Of a stretch of DNA of 64,000 bases, positions 56,984-64,000 are shown one piece after another (within the stretch, counting starts at the first letter, position 1; the number at the start of each line of letters is the position of its first letter). Under the pieces are notes generated by a model. It worked only from the letters and a program-made list of their open reading frames with translations. It searched no databases and was not told the DNA's origin. This DNA is from Lentisalinibacter salinarum (GTDB taxonomy: Bacteria > Pseudomonadota > Gammaproteobacteria > Steroidobacterales > Woeseiaceae), in the NCBI RefSeq assembly GCF_040706555.1, contig NZ_JAPDRH010000003.1, positions 1 through 64,000 on the forward strand, given 5' to 3'. The translations under genes were made by a program, and so were the position numbers.

Positions 56984-57810
56984 ATCTCGCCGGACGACGC
57001 GTGCTCCTCACCGGCGCCACCGGCGGCATCGGCGCGGCACTGGCCGGTGACCTGACCCGGGCCGGAGCCCACCTGCTGCTGAGCGCACGGGACGAGGCAA
57101 GACTCGGGGCGCTGGCGGATGAACTGGCGGAGAAAGCCCGGCCAGTCGGGCGTCGGACGGTCATCCTGACCGAGGCGGGCGACATCACGGATGCCACCGC
57201 CAGAGAGCGCCTCGCGCGGCGGGCCCGGGGCTTCGAGGGCGGCATCGACATGTTGATCAACAATGCGGGCGTGAATTCGCTGGCCCGCTTCGACGACCAG
57301 AGCGCGGCGGACATCGAGGCGCTGGTGCAGACCAATCTGCTGGCGCCCATGCTCCTGACGCGGACCCTGCTGCCCCATCTCCTGGCACGGCCGGCGGCCT
57401 GGCTGCTGAACGTCGGCTCGGTGCTGGGTTCCATCGGCATGCCCGGCCAGACCGTCTATTCCACGACGAAATTCGGGCTGCACGGTTTCACCGAAGCGCT
57501 GCGTCGGGAGTGCGCCGGTACCGCTCTCGACGTGCTCTACCTCGCTCCGCGCGCGACCCGGACGCGGATGAACGGCGACGCCGCATGCCGCATGAACGAG
57601 GAATTGGGGGTCGCCATGGATCCCCCGGAGCGGGTGGCCCGGCGGGCGATGGCGTTGCTGGCCGGTTCCCGGCCGGAACGATTCATCGGCTGGCCGGAGC
57701 GCCTGTTCGTGAAACTGAACGCGGTCGCACCCCGCCTGGTCGACGGTGCGCTCGGCAGGCAGAGACCGGTGGTGGAGGCGTACCTCCGTCCACGTACTTC
57801 CAGTCAATGA
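56980..57810 (+). CDS. Short-chain dehydrogenase/reductase
   Basis: A 276-residue classical SDR: NAD(P)-binding TGATGGIGAAL (residues 11-21), NNAGVNS, and the catalytic Tyr160-x3-Lys164 in VYSTTKFG with Ser in LNVGSVLG. The C-terminus is longer than usual and basic/hydrophobic (GWPERLFVKLNAVAPRLVDG), which suggests membrane association. GTG start overlapping the oxidase gene; it closes the operon. Expected to reduce or oxidise a keto/aldehyde intermediate of the same pathway. Confidence 0.88.
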   Translation: MNLAGRRVLLTGATGGIGAALAGDLTRAGAHLLLSARDEARLGALADELAEKARPVGRRTVILTEAGDITDATARERLARRARGFEGGIDMLINNAGVNSLARFDDQSAADIEALVQTNLLAPMLLTRTLLPHLLARPAAWLLNVGSVLGSIGMPGQTVYSTTKFGLHGFTEALRRECAGTALDVLYLAPRATRTRMNGDAACRMNEELGVAMDPPERVARRAMALLAGSRPERFIGWPERLFVKLNAVAPRLVDGALGRQRPVVEAYLRPRTSSQ

Positions 57811-57820
57811 GGTGAACAAG

Positions 57821-58498
57821 ATGATACGGACGATTCGGACCCGGGCAACTGCCCGGATCATGCTGGCCGGCGCGATGCTCGTGCTCGGCCTGACGGCCGC
57901 GGGCCTGGCCCGGGCGGCGGACATGGAGCAGGGCCTGCTGGAAGTCCAGCAACGCTGGGCCGAGGCCAACTATCAGCTGGAAGGGCGCGAGCAGAAGGAC
58001 GCGTTCGAGGCCCTCGCGGACGACGCGGCCGCGCTGGTCGCGGCCTATCCGGGGCGGGCCGAACCCCTGGTATGGCAGGGCATCGTGCTCAGCACCTACG
58101 CCGGGGTGAAAGGACCGTTCGGTGCCATGGGCCTGGCGAAGAAGTCCCGGGATGCGCTGCATGCCGCCGAGAAACTTGATCCGACCGTTCTCCAGGGATC
58201 CGTCTATACCAGTCTCGGCGCGCTGTACTACAAGGTGCCCGGCGGCTTCATCGGCTTCGGCGACAAGGACCGGGCGAGGGAATATCTGGAGAAGGCCATC
58301 GCCATGAACCCGGACGGGATCGACCCGAACTATTTCTACGGCGAATTCCTGTACGAGGAGAAGGACTACGACGCGGCGCGGCGGGCGCTGGAGCATGCGC
58401 TGGAGGCGCCGTCCCGACCGGACCGCACACTTGCCGATCAGGGCCGGCGCGAGGAGATCCGGGAGCTGCTCGCCAGGGTGGAGGAGAAGGCCGGCTGA
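57821..58498 (+). CDS. Exported TPR-containing protein
   Basis: Signal peptide (MLAGAMLVLGLTAAGLARAA), then 190 residues with TPR-like helix pairs (YTSLGALYYKVP, DRAREYLEKAIAMNPDGIDPNYFYGEFLYEEKDYDAARRALEHAL). ATG 57821 with GAGGTGA upstream, 10 bp after the SDR stop, so it belongs to the same transcript. Likely a periplasmic partner or adaptor for the preceding pathway; the family is otherwise uncharacterised. Confidence 0.75.
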   Translation: MIRTIRTRATARIMLAGAMLVLGLTAAGLARAADMEQGLLEVQQRWAEANYQLEGREQKDAFEALADDAAALVAAYPGRAEPLVWQGIVLSTYAGVKGPFGAMGLAKKSRDALHAAEKLDPTVLQGSVYTSLGALYYKVPGGFIGFGDKDRAREYLEKAIAMNPDGIDPNYFYGEFLYEEKDYDAARRALEHALEAPSRPDRTLADQGRREEIRELLARVEEKAG

Positions 58499-58591
58499 AC
58501 CTGCCCCTTTCCGTGAGGGCAACGTGACGGGGGCAGGGATCGCGCGTTATCCTCGACGCCGGTTGAACAGATATCCGGCGCCGAGGTGGCC

Positions 58592-59965
58592 ATGTCGCAG
58601 CTGTCACTCCTCGACTACATGCTGCTGTTGCTCGAGACGAAGGACAGCCCGCGTCACGTGGGCGGTCTGCAGGTCTTCGAGCCGCCGCCGGATGCGCCGG
58701 AGGACTTCGTGCGCGGCCTGGTGGCGGATATGCTGGCCAGCGAGCCGGTGGAGCCGTTCAACCAGAAGCTGAAAGTCCCGCTGGCGGGCCGTCCGCGCTG
58801 GGTGGTCGATGCGGACATGGACCTGGCCGATCACATCTTCCACGAGGCACTGCCGGCGCCGGGCCGTGGACAGGACCTGCTGGACCGGGTGGCACAGCTG
58901 CACGGCCGCCTGCTCGACCGCAACGCGCCGCTGTGGGAGGTCTACGTCATCGAGGGGCTCGAAGGCGGCCGCTTCGGCGTCTACGCCAAGATCCATCACG
59001 CCTACATGGACGGCATCAGCATGTCCCGGCGTTCGATGGCGAGCCTGTCGAAGACGCCCGACGAGGACGTGGCGCCGATGTGGGCCAATGCCGAGCAAAG
59101 CCGCGAGCACGAGGCGGTGCGCAAGGGCATCGTCGAGACCCTGTTCGGCTCGGCGAAGACTTTCGGCCGTCTCGCCATGGTGGGGCCGCAACTCAGTCAG
59201 CTCGCGCTGCGCCACGGTTGGCGACTCCTCGGCGGTGGCGACGAGCTGCCCGTGCCCTTCACCGCGCCGCGCACGGCGTTCAATCAGCCGCTGACGGCCG
59301 CCCGGGCCTTCGGCGTATGCAGCCTTTCGCTCGACCGGACGAGGTCGCTGGCGAAACAGCAGGGCGTGACCGTCAACGATGTGATCCTCGCGCTCTGCGA
59401 CACCGCGCTGAGGCGCTATCTCGACGAGCGTGACGAGCATCCCGACAAGCCGCTGGTGGCACAGATGCCGATCTCCGTGCGCAGTGACGAGGGCGGCAGC
59501 GGCAACCAGGTGACCATCGCTCTGCTCGAGCTCGCCTCCGGCGAATCCGATCCGCTGGCCCGGCTGCAGGAGATCCACGAGCACGCCGGCCGCGTCAAGC
59601 ACGAGTATGCCGAGATGGGGATCGAGGCCGCCGAGGCCTACACCATCCTCGTGCAGACGCTGATGCAGATCGGCGATCTGGCGCACCTGTCCGAGCGTTT
59701 CCCGCCGCTCGGCAACGTGCTGGTTTCCAATGTCATCGGCGGTACCGAGCCGCGTTACATCCGCGGTGCGCGGCTGATGGCCAGTTATCCCATCTCCACC
59801 ATTCCGCCCGGCATGTCCATGAACGTGACCATCTACAGCTACGCCGGCAATCTCCATTTCGGCCTGTTGACCGGCCGCCGGGCCATCCCGGACCCCGACC
59901 GTATCGCGGAAGGCATCGCCGCCGCCTTCGAGGAACTCGAGAGCGCTGCCGAGGCCCGCGCCTGA
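58592..59965 (+). CDS. Wax ester synthase / diacylglycerol acyltransferase (WS/DGAT)
   Basis: Esterifies an acyl-CoA to a fatty alcohol or diacylglycerol, making storage wax or triacylglycerol. The catalytic HHxxxDG motif is HHAYMDG at residues 135-141 and the N-terminus LSLLDYMLLLLETKDSPRHVGGLQVF is typical. Family motif PLGNVLVSNVIGG lies in the C-terminal half. 457 residues from ATG 58592 (GAGGTG upstream; an in-frame GTG at 58586 is an alternative). It follows the acyl-ligase/HDO/SDR operon after 93 bp. Confidence 0.93.
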   Translation: MSQLSLLDYMLLLLETKDSPRHVGGLQVFEPPPDAPEDFVRGLVADMLASEPVEPFNQKLKVPLAGRPRWVVDADMDLADHIFHEALPAPGRGQDLLDRVAQLHGRLLDRNAPLWEVYVIEGLEGGRFGVYAKIHHAYMDGISMSRRSMASLSKTPDEDVAPMWANAEQSREHEAVRKGIVETLFGSAKTFGRLAMVGPQLSQLALRHGWRLLGGGDELPVPFTAPRTAFNQPLTAARAFGVCSLSLDRTRSLAKQQGVTVNDVILALCDTALRRYLDERDEHPDKPLVAQMPISVRSDEGGSGNQVTIALLELASGESDPLARLQEIHEHAGRVKHEYAEMGIEAAEAYTILVQTLMQIGDLAHLSERFPPLGNVLVSNVIGGTEPRYIRGARLMASYPISTIPPGMSMNVTIYSYAGNLHFGLLTGRRAIPDPDRIAEGIAAAFEELESAAEARA

Positions 59966-59985
59966 GCCACTGCGCTCCCCGAACC

Positions 59986-60261
59986 ATGCCCAGCATACGG
60001 ATACGGCGCAGACACCGACTCAGCCACGACGAAGCCGTCGCCGCCGTCAACCGCATCGCGAACGAGCTGGCTTCGGAATACGGCGTGCGGATCCGCTGGC
60101 AGGACAACAGACTCAGTTTCGAGCGTCCGGCTCTGAGCGGTCATATCGACGTGCACGAGGACGACATCGTGATCGATGCGTCGGTCGGGCTGTCGCTGAT
60201 GTTCTTCCGTCAGGACATCGAGCGCGAGATCGACCGCCTTATCGAGGCGGAATTCCGCTGA
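59986..60261 (+). CDS. Polyhydroxyalkanoic acid system family protein (PHA_gran_rgn)
   Basis: 91 residues with the pattern of PF09650: IRRRHRLSHDEAVAAVNRIANEL, a short sheet and the C-terminal FFRQDIEREIDRLIEAEF. Proteins of this family are linked with PHA granules. It lies 20 bp after the WS/DGAT gene, so a neutral-lipid and PHA storage link is suggested, although no PHA synthase is in the window. Confidence 0.8.
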   Translation: MPSIRIRRRHRLSHDEAVAAVNRIANELASEYGVRIRWQDNRLSFERPALSGHIDVHEDDIVIDASVGLSLMFFRQDIEREIDRLIEAEFR

Positions 60262-60279
60262 CGGGCGGGGGAGGAGCGC

Positions 60280-61578
60280 TCAGCCGGCCTTGTCGCCTGC
60301 GGCTTCGGGCTCGCCGGCATGCTGCAGCACGGTGTCGTCGCCCGCTTCGTCTACGGCGAACAGGTGGCGCACTTCCTGCAGACTGCGCATGATTGCAGTG
60401 TCCGCGAGCCCCGGTTCCTCCGTGACATCCCCGTGCCGGGCGGCCGGATTCAGGTACTTCACGCGGTGATTGCCGATGGAGATCACGTCGTCGTGTTGCA
60501 GCGCTTTCTGCGACACCCTCCGGGAGTTCACGTAGGTGCCGTTCATGCTCTTCAGGTCTGCGATCCAGGCGCGTCCGTCCTCCACCACGATCAGCGCGTG
60601 ATGCCGGCTGACATAGCGGCTCGTCAGGGTGACGTCGTTATAGGCGTCACGGCCGATCAGGACCCGACCCGCCGGCCAGTGCCTGTCGTTGACGATCTTG
60701 CCGTCCCGCGACACGACCAGCCGCGTGGGCGGCTCGGGCCGGGTGGCGTCGGCCGGCCGAGCGGGAGCTGCCGGTTCCGCAGGCCGCTCGTCGATGCCGA
60801 GCGCCGCGCGAACTTCTTCCGTATCCGCCGGCAGCCGTCCGCCGAGGAGCACGTCGCGGGTGAGGGACTCGATCTCGCCCGGCAGTCCGCCGCTGGCACG
60901 CCAGAGGAGGGCGATGGCGCCGTCGGTGAGGTACTCGGTATGGGAGCCGGCACCGGCCGCGCGCAGGTGCCGGACGATGTAGTCGTCGGTCTCGATCAGA
61001 TCGAGCGGACGCAGACGGCAGCCGGCGGTGATCCGCTCGCGCACCGGGACCATGGCCGGCGCCTGGATGATCTGCTCCAGGCGATCGTCGCAGGAGAGAA
61101 CCAGCCTGGCGGCCGCTTCATTCGCTGCGGTGATCTGGACGAGCCGGCAGATCTCTTCCAGCGCCGAGGGGTGCATCCCGCTGACGTTCACGAAGCCGAG
61201 GAAGACGGGCTGACCGGCGTGGCACTGGTGGATCAGGAATACCCGCAGCATGCTGGACAGATCGTCCGGCGCGACGGTATCGAGTTCGTACCCGATCTCA
61301 CTAAGCACTGTCCGCAACAGCGCGAGCCGGTCCATTCCGTTACCATCCACGACCACTGCGGAGACGTCCTCGCGCCGGAGCCGGGATGCGAACTGCTCCA
61401 GCACGGTCCTGCGGCCGCTTCCGGTCAGGCCGCGGAGCGTGCCGAGCCCCTTCGGATCACGGTAGACTTCGTGCATCATCGCAAGGGCGTCGCGCATGGG
61501 AGGCGTTTCGATATAGACGGGGGTGGTTCCGTCCATGCCGAAAGGCTCACGCTCGAGACCAGGTATGCGACTGTTCAT
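60280..61578 (-). CDS. FHA-domain protein with a degenerate ExeA-like AAA domain
   Basis: 432 residues. The N-terminal 270 align with the AAA domain of ExeA-type ATPases (GLEREPFGM, MHEVYRDPKGLGTLRG), but Walker A reads GLTGSGRRT (residues 50-58), with Arg in place of Lys and of Ser/Thr. Walker B (PVFLGFVNVSG) has no acidic pair, so ATP hydrolysis is unlikely. A proline/alanine linker leads to an FHA domain with GRDAYNDVTLTSRYVSRHH and LKSMNGTYVN, which binds phosphothreonine. A pseudo-ATPase coupled to phosphopeptide reading is inferred. The ribosome site lies in a tandem repeat just upstream. Confidence 0.85.
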   Translation of the reverse strand: MNSRIPGLEREPFGMDGTTPVYIETPPMRDALAMMHEVYRDPKGLGTLRGLTGSGRRTVLEQFASRLRREDVSAVVVDGNGMDRLALLRTVLSEIGYELDTVAPDDLSSMLRVFLIHQCHAGQPVFLGFVNVSGMHPSALEEICRLVQITAANEAAARLVLSCDDRLEQIIQAPAMVPVRERITAGCRLRPLDLIETDDYIVRHLRAAGAGSHTEYLTDGAIALLWRASGGLPGEIESLTRDVLLGGRLPADTEEVRAALGIDERPAEPAAPARPADATRPEPPTRLVVSRDGKIVNDRHWPAGRVLIGRDAYNDVTLTSRYVSRHHALIVVEDGRAWIADLKSMNGTYVNSRRVSQKALQHDDVISIGNHRVKYLNPAARHGDVTEEPGLADTAIMRSLQEVRHLFAVDEAGDDTVLQHAGEPEAAGDKAG

Positions 61579-61580
61579 TC

Positions 61581-61631
61581 GAAGCCTTGGAAGCCTTGGA
61601 AGCCTTGGAAGCCCTGGAAGCTTTGGAAGCC
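61581..61631 (-). repeat. Five to six 9-bp tandem repeats at the FHA gene start
   Basis: GAAGCCTTG is repeated from 61581: three perfect units, two with one or two changes, and a last partial unit. On the minus strand each unit reads CAAGGCTTC and offers an AAGG ribosome-binding core; the unit nearest the start places AAGG six bases before the FHA ATG (61578). The array is in the leader, outside the protein. Confidence 0.85.
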
Positions 61632-61772
61632 GATTCTGCCGTCTTCGTTGCTGGTCGGGTGACGTCGCCTTCGGATTCCTGCCCGCCGAAACGGGCCGTT
61701 CAGTCTACGACAGACGCCGAACTTATGTAAACGCTTCGACACGCGGCATAAGTACGCAGGATGACACTACGA

Positions 61773-61800
61773 TTGCTGATCTCAGAATCCGACTTAATAA
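61773..61800 (+). promoter_or_regulatory. Candidate promoter of the ccm operon
   Basis: TTGCTG (61773-61778), a 16-base spacer and TAATAA (61795-61800) in the AT-rich intergenic core. It would give a leader of about 90 bases before the ccmA GTG. Confidence 0.4.
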
Positions 61801-61896
61801 TCTAATTTAAGATGCTGAAATTAAAGATTTTATCTGACCGGCACGCCAACGGTCATCGGGAGCCCTCAGGTTACTGCAGTCGGCCGGAGGCCGCCC

Positions 61897-62538
61897 GTGC
61901 CTGAACTCGGTGCCCCCCATCTCAAGGCTCACGGGCTCACCCTGTTCCGCGGCGACCGGTGTCTGTTCAAGCGGCTGGACCTGGAAGTGGGTCCCGGCGA
62001 GGCCCTGCACGTGGTGGGCCCGAACGGCAGCGGCAAGACGACGCTGCTGCGCACGCTCGCCGGGCTGACGCTGGCCGAAGACGGTCAGGTCTACTGGTGT
62101 GGCCATCGCATCGAGAGCGTGCGCCAGGAGTATGCCCAGGACCTCGCCTGGTGCGGCCACCGGCCGGCGCTGAAGGACGACCTGACCCTGCGAGAGAATC
62201 TGTCGATGCATCGGCGCCTGCGCTTCGGCAGCGACGACTCCGCCGTGGCCCGGGTGATGGACAAGCTGCGCATCGGCCGTCTGTCCGAGATACAGGCGGG
62301 CCGGCTCTCGGCCGGGCAGCGCCGGCGCGCCTCGCTGGCGAATCTGCTGCTGAGCGAGGCTCGTCTGTGGCTCATGGACGAGCCCCTGACCAACCTCGAC
62401 GTGGCCGGGAAGGCGCTGGTGAAACAGCTGATCTCGGAACACGTCGTCGGCGGCGGTGTCTGTGTGCTGGTGGCCCACGAAGCCGTCGAGGTCGAGCGGG
62501 TCGAGCTCGCGCAACTGGAACTCGGGAGGAAGTCATGA
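61897..62538 (+). CDS. ccmA: Cytochrome c biogenesis ABC transporter ATP-binding protein
   Basis: ATPase of the CcmABCD complex that releases holo-CcmE (haem chaperone) in cytochrome c maturation system I. Walker A VVGPNGSGKTTLL, signature LSAGQRRRASLANLLL (an LSAGQ form typical of CcmA), Walker B LWLMDEPLTNLD, and H-loop VAHEAVE. 213 residues. GTG start with CGGAGG upstream. The stop overlaps ccmB by ATGA. Confidence 0.95.
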   Translation: MPELGAPHLKAHGLTLFRGDRCLFKRLDLEVGPGEALHVVGPNGSGKTTLLRTLAGLTLAEDGQVYWCGHRIESVRQEYAQDLAWCGHRPALKDDLTLRENLSMHRRLRFGSDDSAVARVMDKLRIGRLSEIQAGRLSAGQRRRASLANLLLSEARLWLMDEPLTNLDVAGKALVKQLISEHVVGGGVCVLVAHEAVEVERVELAQLELGRKS

Positions 62539-63236
62539 CATCGCATAGGCGACCCGAGCCTGCGGGACTGTGGAGCGTCTGGCTGACGATCGTCGCCAGG
62601 GAGCTGCGGCTCGCATTCCGGCGGCCGGGCGACATGGCCACGCCGCTCATCTTCTTCGCGATCGTGGTGAGCCTGTTCCCGCTGGCGGTCAGCCCCGACA
62701 AGCAGCTGCTGATGAAGTTCGGGCCGGGCGTGCTGTGGGTGGCAGCGCTGCTCGCCTCCCTGATGTCGCTCGGCACGCTGTTCCGGCAGGACCGGGAAGA
62801 CGGCACGCTGGAGCAGCTGCTGCTGTCGGGTCAGCCTGTCTCTGTTCTTGTCCTCGGAAAAATCGCGGCACAGTGGCTTGTGACGGGGCTGCCGCTCGTG
62901 ATCATATCGCCGGTGGCCGGCGTCGCCTTCTTCATACCGGAGGAGTCGCTCCCGATTCTCGCGGGCTCGCTCGTGCTGGGCACCCTGAGTCTCAGCCTGA
63001 TCGGCTCGGTGGGAGCGGCCCTGACGGTGGGGTTGCGCCAGGCCAATTCGCTCCTGAGCCTGCTGGTGCTGCCGCTGGTCATGCCCGTATTGATTTTTGG
63101 TGCGAGAGCCGTGAGTCTCTCGGCTGACGGAGAGACGACGGGGGGATCGCTCTACCTTCTCGCGGCACTCACCATGCTGACAATGACTTTTTCACCCTTC
63201 GCGGCTTCGGCGGCGCTGAGGATCAGTGCCGACTGA
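62535..63236 (+). CDS. ccmB: Haem exporter protein CcmB
   Basis: The membrane partner of CcmA: six helices, starting with the conserved VARELRLAFRRPGDMATPLIFF split around an FxxxxSLFPLAVSP loop; FRQDREDGTLEQLLLSGQP is the family signature. 233 residues from ATG 62535, AAGTC spacing after GGGAGGA. Followed 33 bp later by ccmC. Confidence 0.95.
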   Translation: MTSHRRPEPAGLWSVWLTIVARELRLAFRRPGDMATPLIFFAIVVSLFPLAVSPDKQLLMKFGPGVLWVAALLASLMSLGTLFRQDREDGTLEQLLLSGQPVSVLVLGKIAAQWLVTGLPLVIISPVAGVAFFIPEESLPILAGSLVLGTLSLSLIGSVGAALTVGLRQANSLLSLLVLPLVMPVLIFGARAVSLSADGETTGGSLYLLAALTMLTMTFSPFAASAALRISAD

Positions 63237-63269
63237 GGCACATTGGCAGACAGGAGCAAGACAGGACTC

Positions 63270-64000
63270 ATGTGGACTTGGTTTCATAAGCTGGGCTCGC
63301 CGCCCCACTTCTACCGCATCGCCGGCAAGCTCGCCCCCTGGTTCGGCGTACTCGCCGCCATCGCCCTGGTCGTCGGCACCTTCAAGGGCCTGGTGCTCGC
63401 ACCTGCCGACTACCAGCAGGGTGACGGCTTTCGCATCATCTACGTGCACGTGCCGTCCGCCTATCTCTCGCTCATGGCCTACGTGGTGATGGCCACAGGC
63501 GCAGCCATCGGTCTCATCTGGCGGATGAAGCTCGCCCACGCGGTGGCCGCGGCCTGCGCGCCCATCGGCGCCTCGTTCACCTTCCTGGCGCTGGCGACCG
63601 GCTCCATCTGGGGCCGGCCCATGTGGGGTACCTGGTGGGAGTGGGGCGACGCACGGCTCACCTCCGAGCTGATACTCCTGTTCCTTTATCTCGGCTACAT
63701 GGCCCTGCGCGCATCCATCGACGACATCAACAAGGCCGACCGTGCCAGCGGCGTGCTGGCGATCGTGGGCGTCATCAACGTGCCCATCATCCACTATTCG
63801 GTGGAGTGGTGGAGTTCCCTGCACCAGGGTGCCACGCTGGCCAAGTTCGATCAGCCGTCGATCACCGGCAACATGCTGACGCCGCTCCTGATCATGATCA
63901 TCGGCTTCACACTATTCTTCGCCGCAGTGCTGCTCACCCGGGCCCGCGCCGAGGTGCTCGAGCGTGAGCGCCATTCCCGCTGGGTCAAGCGTGAACTTCT
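63270..64000 (+). CDS. ccmC: Haem transporter CcmC (3' end outside window)
   Basis: Presents haem to CcmE. The tryptophan-rich WWEWGDARLTS loop (about residues 125-135) binds haem, with axial His in YVHVPSAY and in INVPIIHYSVEWW. Six helices are predicted; 243 residues are visible before the window ends, near the usual 245-250, so only the last few are missing. Start ATG 63270 follows ACAGGA. Confidence 0.95.
   Translation, partial: MWTWFHKLGSPPHFYRIAGKLAPWFGVLAAIALVVGTFKGLVLAPADYQQGDGFRIIYVHVPSAYLSLMAYVVMATGAAIGLIWRMKLAHAVAAACAPIGASFTFLALATGSIWGRPMWGTWWEWGDARLTSELILLFLYLGYMALRASIDDINKADRASGVLAIVGVINVPIIHYSVEWWSSLHQGATLAKFDQPSITGNMLTPLLIMIIGFTLFFAAVLLTRARAEVLERERHSRWVKREL

Larger units (their letters stand above)
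61579..61896. other. Intergenic region between the FHA gene and ccmA
   Basis: 318 bases holding the 9-bp repeat array (61581-61631), a normal-GC stretch and an AT-rich core at about 61720-61840, the most AT-rich part of the window. The core contains a promoter candidate for ccmA (61773-61800). No gene is seen. Confidence 0.6.

Noticed and set aside
61581..61631. CRISPR array or tryptophan-proline repeat protein
   Set aside because: The 9-bp units have no spacers and no cas genes are near. The plus-strand translations (EAL or PWK repeats) are by-products of the DNA repeat in the leader of a minus-strand gene.

Overview
The window is chromosomal DNA from a high-GC gammaproteobacterium (roughly two-thirds GC by eye). 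Evidence for the class: a fused aspartokinase/homoserine dehydrogenase ThrA, and two neighbourhoods that match Escherichia coli. The first is uvrC-pgsA followed by tRNA-Gly, tRNA-Cys and tRNA-Leu. The second is a reshuffled form of the E. coli block roxA-phoQ-phoP-purB-hflD-mnmA-nudJ-rluE-icd; every member except hflD was found. The lifestyle suggested is aerobic heterotrophy with a TCA cycle, glyoxylate shunt, c-type cytochromes and lipid/PHA storage. I cannot name the genus; a Chromatiales, Nevskiales or Xanthomonadales-like lineage is a guess.

Layout. 1-2.2 kb: a partial unknown gene in less GC-rich DNA, an NlpC/P60 lipoprotein, a SnoaL-like protein and a zinc-ribbon ORF lacking a normal start. 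2.2-7.6 kb: thrABC plus a NERD-domain membrane protein, all overlapping by ATGA. 7.6-12.7 kb: tatD (minus), then exported proteins, a beta-helix lipoprotein, a YgjP-like metallopeptidase and an SGNH hydrolase, then DUF2333 (minus). 12.7-21.2 kb, all minus: sirtuin, acnA, mnmA, nudJ, a small PLD-like protein, roxA and purB. 21.4-31.4 kb, plus: fumC, nudL, mazG, a glycine-zipper protein, PepSY, phoPQ and hrpA. 31.6-33.9 kb: slipin and NfeD (minus). 34-39 kb: short asparaginase, metallo-beta-lactamase-fold protein, aldehyde dehydrogenase (minus), class II DAHP synthase and rluE (minus).

39.4-47.2 kb: aceB-aceA-icd-udg-uvrC-pgsA-tRNA-Gly, joining the glyoxylate shunt to its branch-point enzyme and then to DNA repair. 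47.3-51.5 kb: a TonB-dependent receptor, an AI-2E-type permease and a small lipoprotein lie between tRNA genes that are contiguous in E. coli. 51.6-53.9 kb: YceH, a cyclic-nucleotide-binding-domain protein and two paralogous exported proteins.

54.1-57.8 kb is the most interesting part. It is a tightly overlapping four-gene operon: a thermostable-hemolysin-family protein, an AMP-dependent acyl ligase, a haem-oxygenase-like diiron oxidase (HDO) and a short-chain dehydrogenase. An exported TPR-like protein, a wax ester synthase/DGAT and a PHA-granule protein follow. It reads as an uncharacterised acyl-modification pathway beside storage-lipid genes. 60.3-64 kb: an FHA protein with a degenerate AAA domain (minus), a short tandem repeat, and ccmABC, with ccmC cut by the window end.

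A REP-like palindrome recurs at 2.16, 31.4/31.56 and 38.6 kb. No insertion sequence, integrase, CRISPR array, rRNA or phage gene was seen.
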